From Chamaecyparis obtusa (lineage: Eukaryota; Streptophyta; Pinopsida; Cupressales; Cupressaceae), in assembly GCA_027943335.1 (NCBI GenBank), contig BSBK01000876.1:372001-436000 (forward strand): a stretch of 64,000 nt of DNA, in the 5' to 3' direction. Below, piece after piece: positions 53,579-64,000 of the stretch (position 1 is the first letter of the stretch; each line of letters begins with the position of its first letter). The translations under genes and the position numbers were made by a program. The notes beneath the pieces are model-generated. The model had not been told where the DNA came from and did no database searches. It saw nothing but the letters and a program-made list of their open reading frames with translations.

Positions 53579-55057
53579 TGTTAGAATAATTGAGAGGGGG
53601 GCGAATCACTTAGATCAGTTATCCTATAGTCCCAAATACAAAGATGTAAAACTCAAACCAATTTCAACAAATTCTGCAGCTCGGTAACATAAACTATTAA
53701 ATTGTATGTGTCTTTTACTGATTACCAATTAATTAACTCACTTTGATTACTGACCAAATCAAACATGTAGTATGTAAAGTATCACAATAAAACAATCATA
53801 AAAAAAACACATAATATAATGATTTAATGTGGAAACCCTGCTAAGGGAAAAACCACCTGGGACCGGTAACCCAAAATAATTTTCAATCTTCTGAAGTGAG
53901 CTCGGTGAAGAGCCAACCCTATTAAAGGTTACAAACACACTATTAGGTGTGACCTTGTTAGAGGATTTAAGACTAATAGTTAACTTTTGACCAGCATTCA
54001 CTATGAGCTCAATAAGATAACAATGTACATTCCTTGAATGACATAGGGGCATAACATAAAATGGTTAAGTCCACTTGGTTAGGAGATTTTCTATATCAAT
54101 GGTTAAACTAAAATAATAGTGATTTGATTACAATACAACTTAATTTACAGATGTTCAGATATATTCTAAGCTCATAAAAATCCTCTGATCAATATTTCAA
54201 TTCACTTCCTCAACTTACTTTTACTCGATAATAGCTCTTTGATGCTCAGTACTATTCTACAGTTCATTCTCCTTCGATCAGTCTGATCAGGCATGCCTGA
54301 AACTGAGTTCACATGAAATCTCTATAGTCTTCTTTCTTCCAGCATGTTTCAATAAAGAAACTCATATCTCATATATAGATAGATAAACCATTTTCATATC
54401 AACCATTAGATTTTTCCGCTTATCCTTCTTCATTGATTTTGCCTCTTAAACTTTCCTTGACAGTTGTGTCTATAACATGTTGCACTTCCATCCTTTAGAT
54501 CTTCTCTGAATTTTATCAGTCGTGGATCTCAGAACAAACTTTATCCTCAATCTTGAAATCATAACAATTTCTAGCTCATCATATTTAGTTAGTTGAACTA
54601 AGCATTTAATACTTTCATCCATACTCGGTTAACAAAGAAATGTGTCAGCGAACACAAGCTTAGTATACACTACACTAGCTCGGTGTGTACTGAAGTGCTT
54701 CATTTACCGACCACATTGCCTTGTACAATTTTTCTTCTGTCTTCATAATAGATCAATGCAACATAATCAAGTCAACAATATAAGATCATACTCATCAATA
54801 AGTTACCCAAAGTATCCCTTATCATCATCTGTCATATCCATCTCTCAATGTAGATATCTTAGTCCTTCATCTTTTCTCTCATTTTCATAGATGTTTAGAT
54901 GTTTGTAACTTACATGATAAGTACTGTCAAAACTAGTTGACATCAATGACAACATAATGACTGATTTAATTATCTTACATATCATATCAGTAACTCGGTG
55001 ATCTCTTAATCACTGATCTTCAAGTCATTTAGGTATTCAATCAGTTGTAGTTCATAA
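53579..55057 (-). repeat. 5' LTR of Element E
   Basis: On the plus strand TGTTAGAATAATTG to GTTCATAA; the expected final CA reads AA. Followed by target-duplication copy CTTTC (55058-55062). Confidence 0.9.
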
Positions 55058-55062
55058 CTTTC

Positions 55063-55684
55063 TCTTTATCATTTTTTGCATGGCCTATTCTGATGAGAAT
55101 TCAATAGAACTCCTCTGTATACTCTTGAACAGATCTCCATGCTTGCTTCAAACTTTGCATTTTCTTTAGTAGATCAAGCTCATAATCAATAGGAATGAAT
55201 TTTCACTTCAATTTATCTACCATCTGATCCCATCTTGTGATTTTCTCCTTTCCTCTTCTATTTCACTCCAATTGAATCTCCCACCACCAGACTTTTGCAT
55301 GACCCTTTGGTCTGGCCTTCAAAAACTTGACCCTATCAAGATCCTCGATATCTTCATACTTGAAATATTCTTCTAATTCATTGATCCAGTCAATCAACTT
55401 TTCTGGGTTAAGATTTTCTAAAATTGTGGGAACCTCAATCTTGGGTCTTTTTCCAATCTTGGAAATGGCCCGGAAAAGCCTTTCTTACTCTTGATTCAAA
55501 ATTTGCCTTCTCTTTCTTGATCAAAATTTCTTTCTTCTTCGGTTTCATCCTCACTTTCATCTTTGTCTGTGAGATTTATTCCTCTACGAATCTCTTCTTG
55601 GAATACTCACACTTGTCTCTAGAGGGTTCTAACCTCAGGTGGTAGACCACTAGCTCTTCCACCACATTCCCTTCGTGGAGGCAT
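55063..55684 (-). pseudogene. gag: Element D gag, 5' part
   Basis: Starts at the ATG complementary to 55682-55684 (M-P-P-R-R), 90 bases downstream of the PBS, as in many chromoviruses. A short variable N-terminus is followed by the Retrotrans_gag domain (E-V-P-T-I...L-I-D-W-I-N-E-L-E-E-Y-F, A-x-x-W-W, W-D-Q-M-V). Three or more stops are present. The domain continues at 47290 in the same frame, so the nested copia caused no extra frame change. Confidence 0.85.
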
Positions 55685-55772
55685 TTTCGTGCTTATCACT
55701 GAAACCCTAAACCATAGTCCTGGTGTAAAGTTCTCATAGTCAGTGATCTGTCTACACACTCAAGAACTTCTA

Positions 55773-55783
55773 CTCTGATACCA
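55773..55783 (-). other. PBS of Element D (initiator tRNA-Met)
   Basis: The minus strand reads TGGTATCAGAG, an exact match, two bases from the LTR end. Confidence 0.9.
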
Positions 55784-55785
55784 CT

Positions 55786-56575
55786 TGATGAAGGGTTCTA
55801 TCCTTAATACCACAAATACATAACATAAATAGAGACACAACAACAATTTGCAAGAACATGGAGTGGGCTTCTTATTATCTCCACAAATGTGGAATTACAA
55901 ATTTCAAAATTACAATATGCAAAGCCACATGGAAATTTTTAGGTTAGAATATTCTATAAGACAAAGCCTCAAATAACTACCCAAAAATGCCCTAGGAAAC
56001 ACTACAGGCCTTCCTTATATAGGTAATTTTTCACCGCCCGAAAAGGTTTTAGAATTTTAGCCATTAAGGTCGACCGCCCTTAGAATTATTTTATTTTTCA
56101 TTTTTTTTACATTAGGGTCGACTCAAAAAAATTATAAATTATATTTTTAGATAGTCCAACTTCTGGAGGCCGTAACTTTTTAATTGTAGCTCTGTTTGGC
56201 TATTATAACCACTTTTCAAAAATGGCAGGTCCTGATTAACAATTAATTAGTTCAAGTTCCAATTAGTTGGGGTTTGATCTCATTCTGGAGCCTCTAAGGC
56301 CTTCAAAATTGAGCTCAAATATTTTGTACTTATAAACTTTAATAGCTTCACCAATATAGATGATATGACAATGAAACTCAACTGACAGACTGATATGACT
56401 AAGATGAACCTCCACTTGTGAAATTAGAACATTCTGAGCTCGTATGACCAACTTACTAAAAATCGTAAGTTTTCATAAATAGAAGCTCTACACAAGATAA
56501 CCCTTATTGAAAAGAAACCAAAAATATTTTTGGGTGATGCAAGATTTCCCTTAAACTGAAGATGCTTCTGCATCA
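55786..56575 (-). repeat. 5' LTR of Element D
   Basis: Plus TGATGAAGGG to CTGCATCA, TG/CA ends, followed by ATTTG (56576-56580). Confidence 0.9.
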
Positions 56576-56813
56576 ATTTGTTTAGCTCAGTCCACCTATT
56601 GTGGCGATAATCTTTGATTTTCTTGTCATGTATAGCTATCGATTCATTTTCTTTTCTATAATCTCGTAACTTGTATTGGTATATTTTATCTATAACTTCC
56701 TTTCCGTTCATCATATCAACCCATTCATCAACTATCTTTTCTAGCTCTTCTACCTTATCTTGTATATACAATGGGTGATTCTTTTCCTGTGTGTGTGAAA
56801 ATTGTACCTAATC
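56576..56813 (-). pseudogene. Part of the old Element H ORF, cut by Elements D and F
   Basis: The minus strand is open here (E-E-L-E-K-I-V-D-E-W-V-D, then a basic, probably helical stretch). Removing Element D at its target duplication continues the frame into 42577 and on to a stop about 40 codons later. I do not recognise the protein. Its position before a gypsy-like 3' terminus (42238) suggests a 3'-region ORF of that element; a host gene is less likely. Confidence 0.45.
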
Positions 56814-58026
56814 TGTAGACACAACACTTAGTAAAACATTAGAGGTTAGTGATAATCAAAATCGTACAAAATTGAAATCTAATCTAACCAAGCGATTTAC
56901 TGCCTTCTAATAGGTGCAAGATTAATGTTCTCAAATTGTAATCAAGATCAGTGACCTAGACGACACCTAAAAGAAGGATTTTGAATGCAATTCTAGATAT
57001 GAAATATGAATGCAATTAAGCTATTTTTTTGGATTTTATGATGCAATAAAAATGATAAAAACTGATATGAATCTATGCTAGATGAAATTGATATGCTATG
57101 AATGCTATTGAAAATTGATATGCTATGAATGCAAAAATAAGATTGATCTCACAAAGATGTCGATTCGCAAGAGCTTTGATTCTTCAATTCCAATTCTCCA
57201 GCGTGATTGTGCAAAATATGAGATGAATTATGAAGAGATGAGCCTTGTTTTTATAGAAATCCAAGGCTTTGGAGGTGCATGAGAAAAAGACATAAATCAC
57301 TCAAATAACTCAATTTGATTTTTGAGTTATTTTTAAATAAAGACAATTAAGTCACAAAAATCATGCAAAAGCACAGTTCAACTTGAATTAGAAGTTTAGA
57401 TCAACTTTAAAACTCGAAAAGATGTTGAGTTTCAAAAAGCTAACAACTTGCATTGATTTTCCAATTTTGAGTTTAACTAGTCCTTGAATGTGCACATGGA
57501 TAATTATGATTTAATAAATAAATAAAGTGATTTATTCTCAACTTAACTGCTTTTAAAAATAAAACAATTGATTTATGGGTTAATCAATTATTTAATCAAA
57601 CTTTTATTAAAAACTATATTATTAAATAATGACAACTTGCTTTAATTAATTAAATAAAAATTTAATCAATTATTCATATGATATTAGATTTATTGTCAAA
57701 ATTAAATAATACAATTAATAATAGATAGAATTAAATTTAATTACACAATTAAGTGGCAAATATTAAATCTAATTAATTAAATATGAAAATATTCAATTAA
57801 TCAAACTTTAGGATAAATGTGATTTATTGCCAAATAATTATAAAATTAAAGATAATTATGATGATTAGGAATATTACTAAGAATATTCCTCGATGCAGAA
57901 TTTAAGATAATCAATTAGGATTCGATGATGTGCAGATGGCCTTAGATTAGGACTTTGATGTCGATTTCGTTCAATATGAAGATGTAGGAGATTAATTAAC
58001 TTATAGCCCATTTTTGGGGTATTACA
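56814..58026 (-). repeat. 3' LTR of Element F
   Basis: On the minus strand it starts TGTAATACCCC after a purine tract and, if the end is at 56814, finishes GTGTCTACA (1213 bp). The start is well supported by the polypurine tract. The far end is inferred from TG/CA ends and from the H reading that resumes beyond it. The partner LTR is outside the window. Confidence 0.6.
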
Positions 58027-58040
58027 TTTTGCCCCTCTTT
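58027..58040 (-). other. Polypurine tract of Element F
   Basis: The minus strand reads AAAGAGGGGCAAAA directly before the LTR. Confidence 0.85.
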
Positions 58041-60470
58041 GAATTACTGTGCGAAGCGCAGTGGTTCAAAGAAAGTCTGTGTTTGATAGAGATATGAAAC
58101 TGATGCGAAATTGATAATTGATATGAGACAGAAGCTGATTGATATTGATTTGATATGAAGATAATAGGTCCTAAATGACCAAAGATAATGTTCACTATAG
58201 CAGCGATGAACCGCGGATTGCGAAAAAGTGTCAAAACACCTGATTCCAAACCTTAGGATTGCAAAGAAGTGAGTGACCCGTTCTAGACTCGATTGTCTTA
58301 GCAGAACTAGTAGGTATCACATCCGAATCCTTCAGTTGCCAAAGAACCAAGGGAAGAACACTGATGAACCGATGGGTGCAAAAATTGATATAGTTTACAA
58401 GATTAGGAGAATACCAGATTGATATGGATCTTGATGAATCTAATATGCCCCAAGTGATGGTAGATTTGCCCTAAGCGATGAGGTCTTTTTGATGAATCAG
58501 TAACTAGACGTGATTATTGTCTTGATTACTGATGAAAGATATTGATTTCCAATTTGATTACAGACTTTGAATGATATGCAATACCATGCCCCCTTCAGGA
58601 TTAAAATTGAAATCTGACAAGAAAAGTCAGTGTTGAGAGTTTAGAAGCATGTTAATTGATTTGAGAAGTGGTTAAACACATCCGGTGAATGCATTCTACA
58701 TCGTTTAGAGGTCCTGGAGACCAAGGTTGACTAGGTTTGATCATGAGTTGACCATAGTTGACCAAGTTGAAAGTTTGATAGTTTGATGTTAGATAATCAG
58801 TTAAGTTAAATACTGGATTTTTGCTATGATTGAAGGTTGATTATGCAAGTAGTTGATAATATGAATGATCTCAGATTTTGATTTTGATCCCGAAAAAGGA
58901 TTCTACTTGCTATTTCGTTGGAGGAACCTTCGTGTGGGATTCAGCTCTTGTTAGATTGGAAGATGCGAGTGGAGAATCATTTAAGCTTCGAAGTTTATTT
59001 AGCCATTTGTGAGATCATGCAAACATGCAAAATGCAAAGAGACATGCAAGATGAAATGCAACCTAAGACCTAGGACCTAGTCACTGATCATGTGTCGATT
59101 TGTTATCATCATTGAACTTTTTGGTAACCGGATAAATCAATACAATGCCCACTAGCTATGAAACCATAGACATATGAATATCGATTTGTATGCGCAAGAA
59201 TCAATACAACACCCACTAGTCAACAACCATGGACATATGAATATTGATTTATTTTTGGAATGTTGGATTAGATATAAGTACCAAGGCATAAACGCCAGGA
59301 TGACCTGAATATCATGTCCATTTTGATATAGCAATTTGTATAAGCATCAAAACATAAATGTTGTGATGACCTGAGTGCGCCTTGCGTTGCAAACACATCA
59401 AATAGTCAAGAGATTATTCTAAATCCAATGTGAATTACCCGTAGTGACCCTTTATCGTTCACATCCTTAGGCAAGATCGCGTTTCACAGTAGGAGAAAGA
59501 ATTCACTTCAAAAAGACAATAGTTAGATCAAACTTCCTTGAATTTTCTGGGTATGAATGGTCGAGGTATGCATGGCCATCCAATTCAAGATAGAGGCTCT
59601 TAGAGTCAGACACCATTTCAATCCAGAATTTCCAAAGCTGTTAGATTTTCACATACAAGCAAAAAAAAACCAAGAAAAGATTATGCCCCCAGTCATCACT
59701 CTCTAAATCTTGTAAAGGACATCATCGAAGAGCTCGAAGGGACACAATATGCAAAAATCTCAATACAAATCAGTAAGCATACAAGGAGATAAAAGCATGT
59801 AAAAAGCATAGATTGTTTTCAATTGAGTTTTGATGTTTGATTGCATTGTTGTAGATGCAAAATCCTTTCTGGAGACAAGACAGACTTGACTGACTCAAAT
59901 GAAGCTTCAAAGGACTCTGAGTGGATATGACACATCTCAGATACATTGGAGACTATAAGATATGACATTGATTGCCCCCAAGTGTTAAACATTGATAGGA
60001 TACAGATGCTTGAGCTGGTTGGTGTACAGACCGACTTATTGAAAACTGGAAATACAGAAACAAACCGAGAGATATGTACAAACTAAAGAAGACTAAAAGC
60101 TGGAAAAGACCAAGATTGCACTGATAGATGGAGCATTTTGGAACAAGTGGTGCCTGTTTGCCAGGTTTTCACCATCTTGGTAGAGATTCTATTTTTGCTA
60201 CCAAGGCGCCTGTTTCCAGGTTTTCACCAAGGCACTTTTTCATTTTTTTCATTTTTTTCATTTTTTTGTATTTTTTCATTTTTCAATTTTTTTTGTACTT
60301 TTGATATTTTTGATTTTTTTGTGAATCATCAAGGCACCTATTGCTAGGTTTTCACCAAGATATTCATTTTTTAGGACTTTTTCTAATTTTTAGGATTTTT
60401 TCAGGACATTTACCAAGCAATGAATGCCTTAGGCTTAGAATTTCTTCAGATGGAGAACGTTGATTGGTTC
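58041..60470 (-). other. Element F long untranslated 3' region
   Basis: About 2.4 kb without ORFs follows integrase. It holds a direct repeat of about 65 bp (59137-59255), three copies of a GCCTGTTTGCCAGGTTTTCACCA-like word (60150-60355), and a low-complexity tract (T-rich on plus) at 60238-60320. Confidence 0.7.
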
Positions 60471-61409
60471 TCAGAGCTGTTCTCCTTCAATCGTTGAGAG
60501 TTGATAGGCACCAGAGCCAAAAGTAGCAGTGATAACAAAGGGACCCAACCAATTGGGTTCGAACTTCCCCTTGCATTCTCGATGTGATTGATTTTTAGGA
60601 TTTTCTCTCAATACTAGATCACCAACCTGAAATTCTCTATGTCTGACTTTCTTGTTGTAGCCTCTAGACATTCTTTTCTGATACACTCTGAGATGATCAT
60701 ACGCTGCTTTCCTGCGTTCATCTAGTAATTCAAGTTCTTGTAACCTAGACACTTTGTAGTCTTCATCAGTGACAAGTCCATGCATTTTGATTCTGAGTGA
60801 TGGGATTTCAACCTCAATAGGCAGTATTGCTTTAGACCCATAAACTAAAGTGAAAGGTGTAGCCCCTGTAGGTGTTCTGATACTAGTTCTATATGCCCAG
60901 AGAGCTGGATTGATCGTGAGATGCCAGTCTCTTCCTATTTTATTCACTGTTCTATGCAAGATTTTCAAGAGATTTTTGTTTGAAGCTTCAGCTTGTCCAT
61001 TCCCTTGAGGATAGTAGATAGAGGACCAATGTTGAGTAATCTTGAATCTGGCACATAAGTCATCTAGGTCCTTGTTTTTGAATTGTCCCCCATTGTCTGT
61101 GACTATGGAATGAGGGATCCCATATCTGCAAATGATGTAGTTCAGGATGAACATAGAGATTTGTTTTCCCGTTGCTTGTGTTAGAGGAACTGCTTCTACC
61201 CATTTTGTAAAATAATCTGTAGCTATGATGATATGGGTATGTCCATTAGAAGAGTGTGGATGGATAGTGCCTATGAGATCAAATGCCCATTGTTGAAAAG
61301 GCCATTGTGTAGTAAAGGGAATTAGATCTCTCCCTGAAGCATGAATCAAGTTGCCATGTACTTGACACTGTTGACAGTTTTTAGCAAATTTAATAGCCTC
61401 TTTCTCCAT
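60471..61409 (-). CDS. Element F integrase, catalytic core and tail
   Basis: This 312-codon open frame carries the integrase core with D in A-F-D-L-I-G, D in V-T-D-N-G-G-Q-F and E in N-G-Q-A-E-A-S-N, all present, followed by a tail with R-H-R-E-F-Q-V-G-D-L-V-L-R and G-P-F-V-I that lacks a chromodomain. The zinc finger lies upstream (to about 61520) in the same reading after an in-frame stop. The enzyme joins element cDNA to host DNA. It is part of a polyprotein, so the Met is not a real start. Confidence 0.88.
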   Translation of the reverse strand: MEKEAIKFAKNCQQCQVHGNLIHASGRDLIPFTTQWPFQQWAFDLIGTIHPHSSNGHTHIIIATDYFTKWVEAVPLTQATGKQISMFILNYIICRYGIPHSIVTDNGGQFKNKDLDDLCARFKITQHWSSIYYPQGNGQAEASNKNLLKILHRTVNKIGRDWHLTINPALWAYRTSIRTPTGATPFTLVYGSKAILPIEVEIPSLRIKMHGLVTDEDYKVSRLQELELLDERRKAAYDHLRVYQKRMSRGYNKKVRHREFQVGDLVLRENPKNQSHRECKGKFEPNWLGPFVITATFGSGAYQLSTIEGEQL

Positions 61410-61793
61410 TTCAGGCCAATAGTACCCGGCCCTAATAAGTTTTCAAGCTAACGTTAAACCGTTCGAGTGTGACCCACATATACCCTCGTGGACTTCCTCT
61501 AATGCACATTGAGACTCTTCCCGTTCTAAACATCTAAGTAGTGTACCATCTAGACCTCATTTTTATAGATCATTACCAATGATGACATATCAGGATGCGG
61601 ATAAGATAAGGTTTCATTTCTCAAAATGGTTAAAGGACTCAGGGATGATTTGGTCGTGGAGATAGGAGAATAGATTTTTGTTGCGAGATGAGTCATAACC
61701 TACAATAGTGCAGATCATGCGGGTTTCAGGGGAGTCATATGCAGGATAGGATAGGGCTTCCACCAGGAACTCGTAGCGTAGCTCATGTTCAGG
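61410..61793 (-). pseudogene. Element F linker and integrase zinc finger, with stops
   Basis: The minus strand continues the polyprotein (E-V-H-E-G-I-C-G-S-H...C-Q-Q-C spanning into 61409). It is interrupted by several stops between about 61440 and 61620. The H-H-C-C residues are recognisable. Confidence 0.7.
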
Positions 61794-63140
61794 CTACTGT
61801 AAGAGAGTAAATAGTGTCGCCATTGCATTAGCAGCCTTATTCTCCATTCTGGGTATTTGCTCAAATGTGATAGAGATGAAGAATTTCTTTAAATCATCTA
61901 CCATTCTCTTGTAAGGAATGAGCTTTTCATCTTTGGTTTGGTACACATCATTGACTTGGTGGATAACCAATTGTGAGTCTCCATGGATGTGCATCTCTGT
62001 AACTCTCCACTGTATTGCCATTTTCATACCATTGAGAAGTGCCTCATATTTAGCAATATTGTTTGTGCAAGGAAACTTTAATCTGAATGCTTTGGGTATT
62101 GAGTATCCTCGAGGAGTGATGAACAATATGCCTGCTCCAGATCCATTCTGTGTGTAGGAGCCATCAAAGAATAACCACCATGCTCTAGAAGAGAGGTGCA
62201 TGATAGAGGAATCAGGAAATTCTATTTGCATGGATGTATCATCAAACAGTGGTGCTTCAGCTAATTGATCAGCAATGACTTGTCCTTTGATAGCTTTTCT
62301 TTCAACATATTCAATGTCAAATTCGCTCAAGAGCATGACCCATTTATCTAGTCTACCTGTGAGGGCAGCTTTTCTTAGGAGATATTTCAGTGGATCAATT
62401 TTAGCTACCAAATGAGTAGTATGAGCTAACATGTAGTGTCTCAGTTTTTGTGATGCAAAGATCACAGCGAGACAAGCTTTCTCAATCATAGAATAGTTCT
62501 TTTCATACGCCACCAATGTTTTGCTTATATAGTAGATGGATCTTTCCTTTTTGTCTTCATCATGTTGCGCTAGCAATGCCCCCAGTGATGTGGCTATTGC
62601 AAAGACATACAAGATCAATGGCTTCCCATGAATAGGAGGCATCAAGATAGGCGGATTTGATAGATACTTCTTGATATGGTTAAAGTTGTTCTCGCATTCT
62701 TCATTCCATGCAAAGGTCACGCCTTTATGTAATGTTTTTGTAAAAGGTTGTGATATGTCAGCTAACTGTGATATGAATCTTCTGATAGATTGAACTTTGC
62801 CTTGCAACGTCCTCATTTGACTGATATTTGTGGGAGGTTGCATCTCTATTATAGCCTTGACTTTAGCCGGATCAACTTCAATGCCTTTCTTTGAAACTAT
62901 GTATCCTAAGAGCTTTCCAGAAGTGACACCAAAAGCACACTTCTTAGGATTTAGTCGGAGACTAAATTTTTCCATTCTGTCAAGGATCATGCTCAAGTCA
63001 GTTAGATGTTCAGTTCTGATCATTGATTTTGCTAAGGTATCATCAACATAATCCTCCATTGTTCTATGCATCATATCATGAAAAATAGATGTCATTGCTC
63101 TTTGGTATGTAGCTCCCGCATTTTTGAGTCCGAATGGCAT
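61794..63140 (-). CDS. Element F RT (C-terminal part), RNase H and additional RNase H
   Basis: A 448-codon open frame. RT part: M-P-F-G-L-K-N-A-G-A-T-Y-Q and D-Y-V-D-D, catalytic pair intact. Then a degenerate RNase H (about 150-290) with the L-R-H-Y-M-L...P-L-K-Y-L...A-L-T-G-R stretch. Then a second, archaeal-type RNase H from about residue 318 (F-F-D-G-S, K-Y-E-A-L, H-G-D-S-Q-L). The final catalytic position, normally Asp in A-D-A-M-A, reads Asn. Dual RNase H is the hallmark of Tat elements. It is part of a longer polyprotein, so the Met is not the true start. Confidence 0.88.
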   Translation of the reverse strand: MPFGLKNAGATYQRAMTSIFHDMMHRTMEDYVDDTLAKSMIRTEHLTDLSMILDRMEKFSLRLNPKKCAFGVTSGKLLGYIVSKKGIEVDPAKVKAIIEMQPPTNISQMRTLQGKVQSIRRFISQLADISQPFTKTLHKGVTFAWNEECENNFNHIKKYLSNPPILMPPIHGKPLILYVFAIATSLGALLAQHDEDKKERSIYYISKTLVAYEKNYSMIEKACLAVIFASQKLRHYMLAHTTHLVAKIDPLKYLLRKAALTGRLDKWVMLLSEFDIEYVERKAIKGQVIADQLAEAPLFDDTSMQIEFPDSSIMHLSSRAWWLFFDGSYTQNGSGAGILFITPRGYSIPKAFRLKFPCTNNIAKYEALLNGMKMAIQWRVTEMHIHGDSQLVIHQVNDVYQTKDEKLIPYKRMVDDLKKFFISITFEQIPRMENKAANAMATLFTLLQ

Positions 63141-63188
63141 AACATTCCAACAGAAGGTTCCCCACGCACATGTGAAAGCTATTTTCTC

Positions 63189-63959
63189 TTAATCTTCTGG
63201 AGCAATTTTGATTTGGTTGTACCCAGAATAGCCATCCATTAAGGAATACATTTCATAGCCCGCAGTCATGTCCACTATCATATCAATGTTAGGCAATGGA
63301 AAATCATCCTTAGGGCATGCTTTGTTCACATCTCTAAAGTTTGTGCACACTCTGATTGAACCATCTAGTTTTGAAACAGGTACAATGTTAGAGATCCACT
63401 CAGCATAGTCTATGACACTGATGAATCCAGCTTTTAGGAGTTTTTCTAGTTCTCCTTTGACTAAGAGTGCAACATGAGGATGCATCTTTCTCAATTTTTG
63501 CTTGATTGGTTTTACCCCAGGAGCAATGGATAGATGGTGCATAATGAGATTAGGATCCAGTCCTGGCATATCTAAATATTTCCATGCAAAATTGATCTTT
63601 TTTTCTGATAAGAATGTAGTGAATTTCTATTTCTCTTCTTCTGATAGAGATTGTGCTACATGTACCAATTGTGGTTCCTCTATTGTACCCAAATTGATGG
63701 ATTGAGTGGGCTCAATTAGAACTGGAGATCTATCCTGTAAATGACTCAGAAGGACAACAAATATCTCATCCTTAGGTGCCTCAGAGAGGTTTTCACCTTG
63801 AGATACGTCTTTTCTTTTTACTTTTGTAGGATCTGAGACTGCCACAAAGTGGTTTTCATCCTCAGAACTCTTTTTCTTTTTCTTTTTATTTTTTTGACTA
63901 AGATATTTGATGTCCGACTCAGTCATGCTGATGCTCGGTTCGCTGATGGAAGTCCTCAT
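63189..63959 (-). pseudogene. Element F pol: RT N-terminal part and upstream linker
   Basis: Minus strand: a Lys/Glu-rich linker (63959-63627), then F-A-W-K-Y-x-D-M-P-G-L-D and the RT fingers (I-K-Q-K-L-R, A-E-W-I-S-N-I-V-P-V, R-V-C-T-N-F-R-D-V-N-K-A-C-P-K-D, M-D-G-Y-S-G-Y-N-Q). A TAA at about 63189 and another stop near 63630 interrupt it. The first catalytic Asp of RT is present. Confidence 0.82.
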
Positions 63960-64000
63960 AGGCTCGACTGCATTGAGGTAACAAGCAAGGGCATAGTCAC

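Larger units (their letters stand above)
47291..55057 (-). mobile_element. Element E: Ty1/copia retrotransposon nested in gag of Element D
   Basis: LTRs 47291-48790 (3', 1500 bp) and 53579-55057 (5', 1479 bp), a PBS, a purine tract and perfect CTTTC flanks (47286-47290, 55058-55062). Interior order on the minus strand: gag, protease, integrase, RT, RNase H, which is copia order. Many stops interrupt pol, and the LTRs differ at roughly one site in ten by eye, so the insertion is old, yet younger than D. Confidence 0.93.
42583..56575 (-). mobile_element. Element D: chromovirus-type Ty3/gypsy retrotransposon, decayed, with a nested copia
   Basis: Two 790-bp LTRs (42583-43372 as 3', 55786-56575 as 5' on the minus strand), an initiator-Met PBS and perfect ATTTG flanks define the insertion. 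Gag, protease, RT, RNase H, integrase and a C-terminal chromodomain follow in minus-strand order. Gag is split by Element E. Pol has several frameshifts and stops, and the LTRs have diverged at many sites, so it is old. One LTR end next to the interior reads TTA instead of TCA. Confidence 0.93.
56814..64000 (-). mobile_element. Element F: Tat-type Ty3/gypsy retrotransposon, 3' part, cut by the window edge
   Basis: Minus-strand pol has RT, a degenerate RNase H, a second RNase H and integrase without chromodomain, which marks the Tat branch. The gag and 5' LTR lie beyond 64000. Only a few point stops interrupt pol, so it is younger than D or E. Confidence 0.88.

Noticed and set aside
58022..60137. 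A further gene after the integrase of Element F
   Set aside because: Only short ORFs without motifs; treated as untranslated 3' region.

Overview
This 64-kb window reads as plant nuclear DNA, most probably from a large, repeat-rich gymnosperm (conifer-type) genome. No bacterial operon, plasmid, phage, rRNA, tRNA or CRISPR signal was seen. Nearly everything recognisable is transposable-element sequence: Ty3/gypsy and Ty1/copia LTR retrotransposons with plant-type primer-binding sites (initiator-Met and Asp tRNA), a coding-poor LTR element, pieces of LINE, and a hAT-like DNA element. The gymnosperm placement is an inference from element style and density.

Layout. 1-~500: 5' end of a minus-strand copia element. 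820-5510: minus-strand LINE ORF1 (DUF4283 plus zinc knuckle) split by a coding-poor LTR element (1014-4395). 5962-6552: solo-LTR-like unit. 7914-19268: Element A, a decayed plus-strand gypsy element with target duplication GCCCC, inserted in a LINE RNase H remnant. 20783-21183: the only candidate host exon. 22785-33229: Element B, a very young relative of A with target duplication TTTAC and one LTR difference in 285 bp. 33975-~37630: Element C, a minus-strand relative that has lost its RT-RNase H-integrase core. 39212-42577: an LTR with its internal flank, a hAT-like element (40558-41408), and the 3' end of an old gypsy element H. 42583-56575: Element D, a minus-strand chromovirus with target duplication ATTTG, inserted in an ORF of H and itself split in gag by copia Element E (47291-55057, target duplication CTTTC). 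56814-end: Element F, a minus-strand Tat-type gypsy element with an extra RNase H, cut by the window edge.

The most interesting material is the A/B/C family. A and B share a leader ORF of exactly 121 codons ahead of gag and a gag with four CCHC zinc knuckles. B has a 3' ORF (801 codons) ending in a coiled coil; A keeps a broken copy and C keeps the coiled-coil end. All three carry, between pol and the 3' ORF, an A-rich tract followed by a dense cluster of CCGTACGG-like palindromes; B and C add a GC-rich hairpin repeat. The cluster in B ends at a TATA-like box, which suggests an internal control region for the 3' ORF. B looks intact but has a TGA between gag and pol and an Asn in place of the second catalytic Asp of reverse transcriptase.
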